Origin: Pseudomonas mediterranea CFBP 5447
GTDB taxonomy: Bacteria; Pseudomonadota; Gammaproteobacteria; Pseudomonadales; Pseudomonadaceae
DNA: 64,000 nt
Reading direction: 5' to 3'
Assembly (NCBI RefSeq): GCF_000774145.1
Contig: NZ_KN322987.1
Span: 978,747 to 1,042,746, forward strand
Below, one piece after another: positions 1 to 8,349 of this stretch (the stretch's first letter is position 1; each line of letters begins with the position of its first letter). The translations under genes and the position numbers were made by a program. The notes under the pieces were generated by a model. It was not told the origin of the DNA. It worked only from the letters and a program-made list of their open reading frames with translations, and did not search any database.

Positions 1-1185
1 AATCACCTGCACGGCGAACTTTCGCCCGCCACTGAGCCAGGCCACCACGCACTTGCTCAGGGAGTTGCTGCTTATCGCCAACAATACCGGTACGGCGCTC
101 GCCTCGAAGGGCAGCAAACCGGCCTTGACCAAGGACGCGATGGAGGCCATCGAGGCATGAGCGTCAACCAGGCCGCTGAAAATAGCCGTGACGGCCACCC
201 CGGCCTGCCCGAATTCATCAAGCATCGCTGACGACACAACAGTGATGACGGTCATTGCCACGACCACCGTCAACGCCAGCTTCAGGCTGAACGCTCCGCC
301 GTGCTTGATCCCCTCCTCAGCTCGCACTCTGGGTCGGGTAAACATCAATACGCTGGCGTAGAACAGTACGGTCACCGCCCCGCACAGCAGCGGCCACCCC
401 AGCCAACGCAGCAACGCCGGTTCCACCGCACCGAGAATCAGCGCCACCTGTGCCAGAGTCGCCAGGTTGGCCAGCACTGCGGCCGCGCTCAGTACCTTCA
501 CATTGAGAGGCTCCTTCGCGGCGATGTGCCCCATGGTCGCGACCGTCATCGTAGCGGAGGCAAACCCCGATGCAATGGCGCCCAGGGCGTAGCCATAGCG
601 AGTGCCAAGGGTGCGAACCGCGACGTGCCCCAGTGCCGCCACCGCCATCAGCATGACGACCAGGAAGCAGATGGTGCGAAGGTTGATGACGTTATAGGGC
701 CCCAGGTAACGGTCCGGGGCGAGGGGGAGTATGACCAACGCGGCAATCAACAGCGTCAGGCCATCGCGCAACTCGACGGCGGTCAACTGACTGCGAGCAA
801 AATGGTGCAGCACCTGACGGCTGGCCAGCAGCCCCGCCAACACCGCGCCTATCGCAGTAGCCAAGGCCGGTGCGCTGACGCAGAGCGCGCCCAACACCAA
901 CACCGCGAACAATGCGACTTCGCTGGTGATGCCGGGATCCTTGGCGAGACTTCTCCAATAGGCCATGGTGACCAATGCCCCCAGCGCCAGCGCAACGAAC
1001 CCTAGCAATAAAGGTCCGCCGATCCAGGCCGTGACATACCCCAACATCGACGTAACGGCAAAGGTGCGCAGGCCGGCAAAATCTTGTCTGCCGTCCTCCC
1101 CCTTGCGCCGCTCCCTATCAAGCCCCACGAGCAGGCCGATGCCCAGCGCCGCGCCGGCGTTGATAAAGTCCAGGTCCTCGATCAC
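1..1185 (-). CDS. MgtC/SapB-DUF4010 family membrane protein (partial, runs off window)
   Basis: Inner-membrane protein of the MgtC/SapB plus DUF4010 family; the 395 codons visible are the N-terminal part and most of the DUF4010 domain, with the 3' end outside the window. The N-terminus has the family signature A-A-L-G-I-G-L-L-V-G-L-D-R-E-R near residues 9-23. Many hydrophobic helices follow, and a typical DUF4010 stretch G-L-V-D-A-H-A-S-M lies near the window edge. I chose the GTG at 1185 because it forms a GTGA overlap with the stop of the small upstream gene; no separate Shine-Dalgarno is visible, which fits translational coupling. The substrate or role of this family is not firmly known (MgtC itself affects Mg2+/ATP homeostasis). 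Expression probably follows the ANR-box promoter upstream of the small gene. Confidence 0.85.
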   Translation of the reverse strand, partial: MIEDLDFINAGAALGIGLLVGLDRERRKGEDGRQDFAGLRTFAVTSMLGYVTAWIGGPLLLGFVALALGALVTMAYWRSLAKDPGITSEVALFAVLVLGALCVSAPALATAIGAVLAGLLASRQVLHHFARSQLTAVELRDGLTLLIAALVILPLAPDRYLGPYNVINLRTICFLVVMLMAVAALGHVAVRTLGTRYGYALGAIASGFASATMTVATMGHIAAKEPLNVKVLSAAAVLANLATLAQVALILGAVEPALLRWLGWPLLCGAVTVLFYASVLMFTRPRVRAEEGIKHGGAFSLKLALTVVVAMTVITVVSSAMLDEFGQAGVAVTAIFSGLVDAHASMASIASLVKAGLLPFEASAVPVLLAISSNSLSKCVVAWLSGGRKFAVQVI

Positions 1186-1406
1186 GACCACGGTTCTACA
1201 GCAAGATTTGAGCGGACGTTCGACGGGACACCGCTCGCGCGATCTGCGATCACGTCTTGCGGCCAGGCATGAGGCGCATCGATTCGAGCCTGCAACGTCC
1301 TGGTAAACGCCAGCGCTTCATCGACGCTCCGGAAGCCTATGCACCAGGCATCCAGATGGACTACCCAGCGCTTTTCTGCCTGCCGCTCTTCGAGCCGAAT
1401 AATCAT
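1182..1406 (-). CDS. Small conserved-looking protein, 74 aa, coupled to MgtC-like gene
   Basis: A short protein I do not recognise. It begins MIIRLEERQAEKRWVVHLDA and has a regular alternation of charged and hydrophobic residues, with no signal peptide or membrane segment. I chose the ATG at 1406 because a perfect AGGAGG lies 7 nt upstream; a longer reading to 1442 ignores this site. Its TGA overlaps the GTG of the downstream MgtC-like gene, so the two are likely co-translated. A perfect ANR/FNR palindrome lies about 80 bp upstream of the start, suggesting induction at low oxygen. Codon use fits the neighbours, which supports it being real. Confidence 0.65.
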   Translation of the reverse strand: MIIRLEERQAEKRWVVHLDAWCIGFRSVDEALAFTRTLQARIDAPHAWPQDVIADRASGVPSNVRSNLAVEPWS

Positions 1407-1480
1407 GATCAACCTCCTATGGCGGGTGAGCCTGGATTTCAAGATCAGGCACCAGCCTGCGCCCGATTACGCTGGCCGGG

Positions 1481-1494
1481 TTGATCATGATCAA
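1481..1494. promoter_or_regulatory. ANR/FNR box 1
   Basis: TTGATCATGATCAA is a perfect match to the TTGAT-N4-ATCAA consensus of ANR/FNR regulators. Its centre is about 81 bp upstream of the small minus-strand gene. A class II ANR promoter would then start near 1446, leaving a leader of about 40 nt. Confidence 0.75.
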
Positions 1495-1543
1495 TCATTG
1501 CGCTGTTGCCCGGTCGGGACCGATGTGACGCTTTCAAGCGTGT

Positions 1544-1557
1544 TTGATGCAAATCAA
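1544..1557. promoter_or_regulatory. ANR/FNR box 2
   Basis: TTGATGCAAATCAA is a second perfect TTGAT-N4-ATCAA palindrome. Its centre is 63 bp from box 1, close to six helical turns, and about 100 bp upstream of the universal stress gene. A start site near 1592 would be expected for class II activation. Confidence 0.75.
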
Positions 1558-1650
1558 GTTACCCAGGCTCACCGCGCTCATGATCAATAGCGGAAACAGC
1601 CCGCGCGAAAGTCGCCCGGCGCCAACAGGTCCTTGCCCAGGAGGTTTGCC

Positions 1651-2574
1651 ATGTCTACTCAACCACGCTTGATGCTGGTCGTTTCGCCACTGATGGAACA
1701 CAACCCGGCGTTCGACCGGGCAGCCGCCCTGGCCAAGGCCGAGGGCGCCGCCTTGCACATTGTCGCTTTTGATTACCTGGAAGGCCTGGCCACGGCCGGC
1801 CTGGTCAACGAACAGGCACTGGAGCAGATGCGCCTGGGCTATATCGAACGCCACCGCCAGTGGCTGGAAGAGAAAGCCAGGCCCCTGCGCAAGCTCGGCA
1901 TCGAGGTCACGACAGAAGTACAGTGGGTGGAGCGCCCCTTGCAGGAAATCCTGGTCCACCTCAAAGAGGCGCCGATGGAGGCACTGATCAAGACGGTGGA
2001 CCCTGAGTCCTGGATCTCGCGCATGATGTTCACGCCTTTGGACGTGCACCTGTTGCATGAATGCAAGGTGCCATTGCATTTCGTCAACAAAGTGGTTCAT
2101 GCACGTCCGCGTAAAATCCTGGCTGCCGTCGATCCGTTCCACCACGATGGCCGCTACCAGGGGCTCAACGACCGGATCCTGAGCGAAGCCAACAAACTGG
2201 CTGCCAGCTGCGATGCGGAACTGGAAGTCATCTACGCCTATGACCTGTCCTCCATCACCGCCGCCGAATACGGTTTTGGCAATGGCTCGCCATTCTTTTC
2301 CTCGACGCTGGCCCGACAGCTCTATGAATCCCAGGGTGCGACATTCGACGCCTTGGCCGAACGCAACGGCATCGCCCCGGAACAACGCCGCATGATCATG
2401 GGTGATCCGGCCAAGGTGTTGGCCAGCTACGCCGGGGCCCACGACATCGATGTCATCGTCATGGGTCGCGTGGGCTATGGCGGTCTGGACAAGCTGATCG
2501 GAAGTACTGTGGAAAGTCTGCTGTACAAGATGCCGTGCAGCTTGTGGGTGATTGCGCCGCAGCAGTTGGATTGA
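1651..2574 (+). CDS. Tandem universal stress protein (UspA family)
   Basis: A 307-residue protein with two Usp domains, roughly residues 5-150 and 155-305. The C-terminal half holds the ATP-binding pattern G-x2-G-x9-G-S (M-G-R-V-G-Y-G-G ... G-S-T-V-E) followed by the closing V-I strand; this pattern is not clear in the N-terminal half. I chose the ATG at 1651 because AGGAGG lies 7 nt upstream; an in-frame GTG/ATG at 1633 would lie over that site. Tandem Usp proteins in Pseudomonas are commonly induced by ANR at low oxygen and help survival under anaerobic energy stress, and a perfect ANR box is 100 bp upstream here. Cytoplasmic. Confidence 0.92.
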   Translation: MSTQPRLMLVVSPLMEHNPAFDRAAALAKAEGAALHIVAFDYLEGLATAGLVNEQALEQMRLGYIERHRQWLEEKARPLRKLGIEVTTEVQWVERPLQEILVHLKEAPMEALIKTVDPESWISRMMFTPLDVHLLHECKVPLHFVNKVVHARPRKILAAVDPFHHDGRYQGLNDRILSEANKLAASCDAELEVIYAYDLSSITAAEYGFGNGSPFFSSTLARQLYESQGATFDALAERNGIAPEQRRMIMGDPAKVLASYAGAHDIDVIVMGRVGYGGLDKLIGSTVESLLYKMPCSLWVIAPQQLD

Positions 2575-2679
2575 GGCAGATGACCATCGCCGATGAGAGC
2601 AACCGCTTCGGGCCTGACTTCTGCCAAGTTGATTGGCGTCCCCTGCACGGCCAGCGAAATCGCCGGGTTTCACAGCCGT

Positions 2680-4089
2680 TCATCTTTGGTCTGAAAGCAA
2701 CTGGGCAGAGGCCTGGAGTGTCTGGACGTCGCGCATTTGCAAGGTGGCGCGCAACCCTCCTTCAGGGAGGTTTTCCAAACGGATCTGGCCGCCCAGGCGC
2801 TCGGCTATGGCGCGTACGATGGTCAGGCCCAACCCCGCGCCCTGATCATTGCCACGGCTGTAGAACCGCTCGAAGAGCCGCTCACGCTCAGCCTCGTCGA
2901 TACCCGTCCCCTGGTCTTCAACCGACAGTTCATAACAATCATCCTTCCTGGCGAGCCGTACCGTAATGACGCCATTGGCCGGCGAAAACCTGGCAGCGTT
3001 GGTCACCAGATTGTTCAAGGCGATATCGATGGCCACCGGATCGATTCGAACCAGGCCGATGTCGTCGCTGACCTCCAGCACTGGCTCGAGTCCCTTGCTC
3101 AATAACCAAGGCGTCATCGGCACCAGAGTTGCACGCACTGTGGCAGCCAGATCGATCGGGGCAGGCGCCTCGGCAATCACCCGCGGTTCAAGCCGCGCCA
3201 TGGTCAGCAACTGGTTGACCAGGCGCGTGGTGCGATCGACCCCGGCGAGCAAATGCTCCACGGACTCGCGACGACTTTGTTCATCCCCCGCCTCCAACAG
3301 GTTCTGTGCGTGCACCCGGAGTACCGCCAGGGGCGTGCGCATCTCATGGGCCGCATCGGCGATAAAACGCCGTTCACGGCCCATGACTTCCTGGATCTGC
3401 GCCAATACACGGTTGAGCGCCGCCTGCATGGGCTCAAGTTCCGTCGGCAACGGCATCATCTGCAGGGGTTCGAGTGAGCCCGGATGCCTGGCCCGCAATG
3501 TCGCCGCCATGTCCACCAGGGGCTTGAGCCCCCAGCCGATGGCCAGCCAGATCACCGCGGCGAGAAGCACGCTGCCGATCAGATTGGGCACCACGGTATG
3601 ACGAACGATGCGATCCACCAGATCGGCGCGCACGTCGTCGCGCTCCCCCACCCAGATCTTGAGGCCGTACTGCGGGTCGTCCAGCACGAACGCCCGCCAG
3701 GTATGGTTCTTCTGGTCCATCACCTCACTGAAACCGGCAGCGGTGGGTGGCGAGGTGAAGGACGGTGCGCTGGAAGTGTGGACCAGCACGGAACCTTTTG
3801 CGTTCCAGACCTGGAAGGCGATCTTGCTTTCATAGGGATGACCATCCACTTTGGGCACCGCCTGCCCCAACGCCAAGTTGAACGCCTGGTACAGCTCGGC
3901 ATGCTCCTTGCTCGCCATGGGCATACGCATGACGCCCTGCAACAAACGGGCATTCTGGGCCAGTTGCGCGTCATAGACCTCGGCGATTTCGTGGTTGCTG
4001 TCGTGCAGATTGAAGACCGTGATGATCAACAGGCCAAGGAACAGCAGGCCCAGAATCAACGTCAGGGTACGCCGGCGTATCGAACTCAT
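2680..4089 (-). CDS. Sensor histidine kinase (QseC/PmrB-like)
   Basis: Inner-membrane histidine kinase of 469 aa. TM1 is at about residues 8-28 and TM2 at about 168-187, enclosing a periplasmic domain of about 140 residues. A HAMP-like linker follows. The H-box F-I-A-D-A-A-H-E-M-R-T-P has the phosphorylated His at 248. The ATPase shows the N-box N-N-L-V-T-N-A-A, the D-Q-G-T-G-I-D G1 box and G-A-G-L-G-L-T-I-V. Its ATG overlaps the TGA of the response regulator (ATGA), so the two are a pair. It is the last gene of a seven-gene operon, suggesting it senses something related to the operon's product. The ligand is unknown. Confidence 0.95.
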   Translation of the reverse strand: MSSIRRRTLTLILGLLFLGLLIITVFNLHDSNHEIAEVYDAQLAQNARLLQGVMRMPMASKEHAELYQAFNLALGQAVPKVDGHPYESKIAFQVWNAKGSVLVHTSSAPSFTSPPTAAGFSEVMDQKNHTWRAFVLDDPQYGLKIWVGERDDVRADLVDRIVRHTVVPNLIGSVLLAAVIWLAIGWGLKPLVDMAATLRARHPGSLEPLQMMPLPTELEPMQAALNRVLAQIQEVMGRERRFIADAAHEMRTPLAVLRVHAQNLLEAGDEQSRRESVEHLLAGVDRTTRLVNQLLTMARLEPRVIAEAPAPIDLAATVRATLVPMTPWLLSKGLEPVLEVSDDIGLVRIDPVAIDIALNNLVTNAARFSPANGVITVRLARKDDCYELSVEDQGTGIDEAERERLFERFYSRGNDQGAGLGLTIVRAIAERLGGQIRLENLPEGGLRATLQMRDVQTLQASAQLLSDQR

Positions 4090-4748
4090 CGGTGCTCCTC
4101 CACCAGATAGCCGACACCGCGAACGGTTCGGATCAAGTCGGTGGAGAACTTCTTGCGCAGATGATGGATGTGGACTTCGAGCGTGTTGCTCTCGGCTTCC
4201 TCATTCCAGCCGTACAGCAGTTGCATCAGATGGTCGCGGGTCATGACTCGCCCCGGCGGTGAAAGCAATTCGTGGAGCAGCTGATACTCCTTGGGCGTCA
4301 ATGCCACCGGCTTGCCCTGGTAACTGACCTGCTGCGTACCGGGGTTCAGGCTGATGCCAGCGTGCTCGATCAGTGCCTGGGCACGGCCCGCGCTGCGCCG
4401 CAGCAGGGCTCGTAGCCGGGCCTTGAGCTCTGCCAGATCGAAGGGCTTGACCAGATAATCGTCGGCCCCGGCATCCAGCCCGGCGATACGGTCTTCGGTG
4501 GCATCGCGGGCAGTGAGAATCAGCACCGGCAAATTGCTACCACTCTCGCGCAAGCGACGCAGCACTTGCAGACCATCCATACGGGGCAGGCCCAGATCAA
4601 GTACCGCCAGGTCAAAGGTTTCACTGAGCAACGAATGCAGGGCACTGCTACCGTCCTGCAGCCAGTCGACGGTATAGCCCTCACGAATCAGTGCCTGACG
4701 GATGCCTTCACCCAGCGCCACGTCGTCCTCGATCAATAGTAAACGCAC
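4086..4748 (-). CDS. OmpR-family response regulator
   Basis: A 220-residue OmpR/PhoB-type regulator. The receiver domain covers residues 1-115 with the acidic pair E8-D9-D10, the phospho-acceptor D51 in the strand A-V-L-D-L-G-L-P, the switch Thr in L-I-L-T-A and the Lys in V-K-P-F-D. A winged-helix domain follows, with the closing T-V-R-G-V-G-Y motif. I prefer GTG at 4748 because CAGGAG lies 5 nt upstream, giving the family-typical start MRLLLIEDD; a GTG at 4754 would overlap that site. It sits between the TPR protein gene and its partner kinase and probably controls this operon. Confidence 0.94.
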   Translation of the reverse strand: MRLLLIEDDVALGEGIRQALIREGYTVDWLQDGSSALHSLLSETFDLAVLDLGLPRMDGLQVLRRLRESGSNLPVLILTARDATEDRIAGLDAGADDYLVKPFDLAELKARLRALLRRSAGRAQALIEHAGISLNPGTQQVSYQGKPVALTPKEYQLLHELLSPPGRVMTRDHLMQLLYGWNEEAESNTLEVHIHHLRKKFSTDLIRTVRGVGYLVEEHR

Positions 4749-4759
4749 GCGCACTCCTG

Positions 4760-5404
4760 TCAGTCGAGTTTCCTGTTCACATCTGCAAGCAACGCTTCGA
4801 TTTCCTTGCGGCGCCCGGCATCGGCGCTTTCCCGTCCTGGACGGGGGGCTGCCGACAAGGCTTTTTGCAAGGCTGCCCTGGCTTCACCATAGCGCTTTTG
4901 ACGGTAGAGGTGATCGCCCCAGAAGTACAGGCTATCGATACCATTGGGATTGAGTTGCAACGCCTGCTTGAGCAACGGCTCGGCCTTGTCCGGGTCCCCG
5001 AACCCCAGAGGCCAGCCCGGAACCCGGTCATACAACGCCCCGAGACTGGTATAGGCCGAGCCTTGCAGGGCTTGGGGATCGAAGGTCAGGGCCTTTTCCA
5101 GATCAGCCTTGGCGTCCTTGACCTTGCTCAGCGCTCCTATACCACCCTTGGCACCGGCCCAACTGCTGTTGACGATGCCGGACCAGATCCAGGCCTCGGC
5201 CAACGATTGGCGCTGCTGCTTGAAAGCCGACGTCTGGACGGCGAGTTTTTCGAAGGCCTCGGCACGTTGTCCCTCAGGCAGATCATATTGTATATGTGCC
5301 CAGCTTTGCTGGATGTCATGCAGGCGTTGCTGATCAGCGGCATCCAGGGCCCAGGCGCCTTGAACCAAGGTGCCCAGCAGTAAACCGACAAGGATTCTCT
5401 TCAT
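4760..5404 (-). CDS. Exported TPR-repeat protein
   Basis: A 214-residue protein with a clear signal peptide (M-K-R-I-L-V-G-L-L-L-G ... W-A-L-D, cleavage near residue 20). The mature part contains tetratricopeptide-like helices, e.g. A-D-L-E-K-A-L-T-F-D-P-Q-A, A-E-P-L-L-K-Q-A-L-Q-L-N-P-N and Y-G-E-A-R-A-A-L-Q-K-A-L. It is probably periplasmic and mediates protein contact. Its ATG overlaps the stop of the SDR gene (ATGA), and the response regulator follows 11 nt after its stop. It resembles TatT-type helper proteins, but a specific role cannot be assigned. Confidence 0.85.
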   Translation of the reverse strand: MKRILVGLLLGTLVQGAWALDAADQQRLHDIQQSWAHIQYDLPEGQRAEAFEKLAVQTSAFKQQRQSLAEAWIWSGIVNSSWAGAKGGIGALSKVKDAKADLEKALTFDPQALQGSAYTSLGALYDRVPGWPLGFGDPDKAEPLLKQALQLNPNGIDSLYFWGDHLYRQKRYGEARAALQKALSAAPRPGRESADAGRRKEIEALLADVNRKLD

Positions 5405-6210
5405 GGCTTGGGTTGCTCGTTTTCGGGTTTATGACTCAGGCGACGGATCAGCGGCAATTGCTTGCGCAGACCACGGTCGACCAGATTGGGCAGCAGGCTG
5501 TTGAGCCTTACGAAAAACCGCTCGGGCCAGCCCAGGTAGAGCTCGCGACGATCACCGATAATGGCGTGGATCACCGCCAACGCGACCGTTTGCGGGTCAT
5601 CGACATTGGCTTTGAGCGCCTGGTTCAAGGCGTCGGCCGCCGGTGTGTTCATCGCGGTGCGGGTAGCCCGTGGCGCCACGTAGAGCACGCCGACACGGGT
5701 ATCGGCCAGTTCACGGCGCAAGGCCTCGGAAAATCCGCGCAAGGCGAACTTGCTGGCGCAGTAACTGGCATAGCCGGGGTAGCCGATGGATCCGTAGGTC
5801 GAACCGACGTTGACCACCATCGCGCTGTCGGCTCGCTTGAGCAACGGCAGAAGCAGTTTGGTCAGAGAGATCGGCGCCGTGATGTTCAGCGCAAGCATGG
5901 CAGCGATTTCACTGTCGTCGAGCTGTTCGAGCATGGCGAAGTGATTAACACCGGCGGCATTGATCAGCAAGTTGATGCCACCCAACGCCTCGGCGGAGGC
6001 CAGGACCTTGCGACGGTCAGCCAGGAAAGTCAGATCGGCACCGACCCAGTACAAATGTTGCGGGTAGCGTTCGATCAGCGGCTGCAAGGTTTCCCCCCCC
6101 CTGGCCACGGCCAATACCCGTGCGCCGCTGGCACACAGGGCGGAGGCAATCGCCAGGCCGATCCCGCCGCTGGCCCCGGTCAACACCACCCGCGCATCAC
6201 ACAGGCGCAT
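5401..6210 (-). CDS. Short-chain dehydrogenase/reductase
   Basis: A 269-residue SDR of the classical type. The NAD(P)-binding motif is T-G-A-S-G-G-I-G near residues 12-19, N-A-A-G follows strand 4, and the catalytic residues are a Ser in V-G-S-T-Y-G and Y-A-S-Y-C-A-S-K (Tyr-x3-Lys). I chose the ATG at 6210, which puts the Rossmann motif at the usual place; the longer reading to 6282 gives an atypical extension lying inside the upstream gene. It overlaps the diiron-oxidase gene by 14 nt and the TPR gene by 4 nt. It may reduce or oxidise an intermediate made by the ligase and oxidase encoded upstream. The substrate is unknown. Confidence 0.92.
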   Translation of the reverse strand: MRLCDARVVLTGASGGIGLAIASALCASGARVLAVARGGETLQPLIERYPQHLYWVGADLTFLADRRKVLASAEALGGINLLINAAGVNHFAMLEQLDDSEIAAMLALNITAPISLTKLLLPLLKRADSAMVVNVGSTYGSIGYPGYASYCASKFALRGFSEALRRELADTRVGVLYVAPRATRTAMNTPAADALNQALKANVDDPQTVALAVIHAIIGDRRELYLGWPERFFVRLNSLLPNLVDRGLRKQLPLIRRLSHKPENEQPKP

Positions 6211-6871
6211 GTTCGTGCTCCCCGTCACGGGGCAAGCCCCGGAACATGTCGGTGTAAAGCCGGTACACCACCCGGGAGGCATGAATCACCGCAGCCTGGT
6301 CCGCGGGATCATCCAGCCTGTTCATCAAGCCGCGGTAGGTCTGCATGTGCTCGATATCCAGCGATCCGTGCGAGCTGAGGTAGCTGAATGCCGCGGGCGG
6401 CAGCTCCAGTTGTTGGCGGATGCTGTCGGCGGCGTGGGTCGCCAGGGCGATGCTGGTGCCTTCGAGCACATTGACCATGCCGAACAATCCCACTGGATTG
6501 CCCCGGGCGATCAGGTCGTAGAGATAACTGACCATCAGCTCGATCGGCAACGACGGCTGCCCGTTGCGTACCGCTTCCCTGTCGCCACCACAGGCGGCTA
6601 TATCATCCAGCACCCATTGTTCGTGACCATATTCCTCCTCGATGTACTCACACACGGCTTTGCGCAACCATTCCAGGCGCGTGGGCAGGCGCGCGCCGCA
6701 TGCCATCATCAACGGCACGGTGTGACGCACATGGTAATAGGCCTGGATCAGAAACGCCCGGTAAGCGGCCAAGCTGACCTGGCCGTCGAGCGCATCACGA
6801 ATGATCGGCAAGTTGAACAGCGTATGGCGCTCTTGCTGCGTGGCTTCTTGCAGGGTGTCGAAAAAACTCAT
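6197..6871 (-). CDS. Haem-oxygenase-like diiron oxidase (TenA/HDO superfamily)
   Basis: A 224-residue all-helical protein of the iron-containing redox enzyme (TenA-like/HDO) superfamily. Likely metal ligands are visible in the expected order: E-E-E-Y-G-H-E (E79/E80, H83), E137 in N-V-L-E-G-T, and S-H-G-S-L-D-I-E-H (H168, D172, H175). This D-x2-H pattern separates the diiron oxidases, such as the alkene-forming UndA, from true thiaminases. It starts in an ATGA overlap with the ligase stop. By analogy it would oxidise an activated acyl or amino-acid-like substrate with O2. The actual reaction is not known. Confidence 0.85.
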   Translation of the reverse strand: MSFFDTLQEATQQERHTLFNLPIIRDALDGQVSLAAYRAFLIQAYYHVRHTVPLMMACGARLPTRLEWLRKAVCEYIEEEYGHEQWVLDDIAACGGDREAVRNGQPSLPIELMVSYLYDLIARGNPVGLFGMVNVLEGTSIALATHAADSIRQQLELPPAAFSYLSSHGSLDIEHMQTYRGLMNRLDDPADQAAVIHASRVVYRLYTDMFRGLPRDGEHEHAPV

Positions 6872-8349
6872 GAAGGGGACTCCTCGGGCAGAACGGATTC
6901 GGTGAGCAAGGTTCGGTAGTGCTCGACAATGGCTTCCCGGCGCGGGCGCCCATTGGCAGTGAGCAAGCCATTGGCCGCAGTGAAAGGCTCGTCCAGCCGC
7001 GTCCAGCGATGGACCCGCGCGTAATCGGGCAAGTTGGCGTTGGCCCGGCTCACTGCCAGCTCAAGCATTTGTGGGGTGCAGTCCACGCGGGTGGGCCAGA
7101 GCAAGGCATGGTTGTGCGGCAAGGCTTCGCCATAGACAAAGGCTAGGGCGATATCGCCGCCCTGGGTCAGCTCGGCCTCGACCCACTCGGGGTTGACGTT
7201 GCGGCCAAAGCTGGTGACGAACTGATGCTTCTTGCGACCGCGCAAGTAGAGGAAACCGTCATCGTCGAATTCCCCCAGGTCACCGCTGGGCCACCACGAG
7301 TCTGTGTGCGGGGCTTCCCCCAGGTACCCAAGCAGGGTCGCTCCCTTGATCATGACTTCGCCGTCATCGGCCAGGCGAAGCTGCACATGGGGCAACGGCC
7401 GGCCGACACTGCCACAGCGATGAGCCTGTGGCCGGTTGAGGCACACCACCGACGCGCACTCCGACAGTCCATAGCCTTCAAACACCGGCAGGCCCACCGC
7501 TTCGGCCCGTCTGAGCAGATCGTGGGACACCCGCGCACCACCCACGGCAGCGAACCGCACGACGTGGGGATTGAACGCCTTTTGTTCGGCGGCCACGACC
7601 AGCATCAGCAGCAATTGTGGAACCAGGATCAGGCTCTGCGCCCGCCGCTCGGCCAGGCAGCCCAGCAGGCGTGTCGGATCGACCCCGCTGGCGCCCTGGA
7701 TCCCGAGTGTTCGCTGGCTGGGCACGCTGAGCATGGCACCGGCATACAAGGCCGCATAGCAGCCAAGGTTCTCCAGCAGAATCGCCAGGGGCAACAAGGC
7801 CAGGTGATGCCTTGCCTCGACCGGTTGACTGGCCCGCTCCAGCTCCCGGGCAACCTGCAGCAGACTGTCGGCGCTCAAACAGACGCCCTTGGGCGTGCCC
7901 GTGGTGCCGGAGGTGAAGGTCAGCTTGGCGGTGCCCGTCGGCAGATGGCTCGGCCCGGCGAAGTCTCGCTGCCAGAATTCGCCACTGTGCCGGTAACCGG
8001 CGGCTTGAAGTTCCGCGGCATAGGCTGGCTCTGCAATCACCCGTTCGGCCTGGCTCTGCTCCAGGCAGTGGCGACGTTGGGCCGGGCTGAAAAATCCGGG
8101 AAGGATGACGCAGGCCAGTCCCTCGAATAGCGCGGCAAGATCCCAGAGCATCATGTCAATGCCGTTATCCAAGGCCAGTGCAACGACGCTGATCTGCTCA
8201 TCCCGCAGCCGTTGCTGGCGCTGCTGGACTTCGGCAAACAACGTGGCGTAATCCATCTGCGTATCATCCCCCCAAAGAGCAATTGCGTGCCCCTGGCGCT
8301 CGGAATGCCCACGCAGGGCTTGCTGGAATAGTTGCATTTCAGGCGACAT
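6868..8349 (-). CDS. AMP-binding acyl-activating ligase
   Basis: A 493-residue ANL-superfamily adenylate-forming enzyme. The P-loop is T-F-T-S-G-T-T-G-T-P-K-G-V near residue 155, the A5 motif is Y-G-L-S-E-C-A-S, and the hinge/A8 region is Y-L-R-G-R-K-K-H-Q. The C-terminal A10 region reads N-G-L-L-T-A-N-G-R-P-R-R, so the position where a catalytic Lys is usual appears to be Arg. I chose ATG 8349 over the longer frame to 8442, because the extension lies in the overlapping haemolysin gene and looks non-coding. It probably activates a carboxylic acid, perhaps fatty, as the first step of the operon's pathway. Confidence 0.9.
   Translation of the reverse strand: MSPEMQLFQQALRGHSERQGHAIALWGDDTQMDYATLFAEVQQRQQRLRDEQISVVALALDNGIDMMLWDLAALFEGLACVILPGFFSPAQRRHCLEQSQAERVIAEPAYAAELQAAGYRHSGEFWQRDFAGPSHLPTGTAKLTFTSGTTGTPKGVCLSADSLLQVARELERASQPVEARHHLALLPLAILLENLGCYAALYAGAMLSVPSQRTLGIQGASGVDPTRLLGCLAERRAQSLILVPQLLLMLVVAAEQKAFNPHVVRFAAVGGARVSHDLLRRAEAVGLPVFEGYGLSECASVVCLNRPQAHRCGSVGRPLPHVQLRLADDGEVMIKGATLLGYLGEAPHTDSWWPSGDLGEFDDDGFLYLRGRKKHQFVTSFGRNVNPEWVEAELTQGGDIALAFVYGEALPHNHALLWPTRVDCTPQMLELAVSRANANLPDYARVHRWTRLDEPFTAANGLLTANGRPRREAIVEHYRTLLTESVLPEESPS

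Noticed and set aside
1534..2673. Long minus-strand open frame (379 codons) opposite the universal stress gene
   Set aside because: It mirrors the real Usp gene, has no recognisable domain and no ribosome site; high GC makes long antisense frames common.
5296..6378. 360-codon plus-strand frame opposite the SDR gene
   Set aside because: Antisense shadow; the SDR has intact catalytic motifs.
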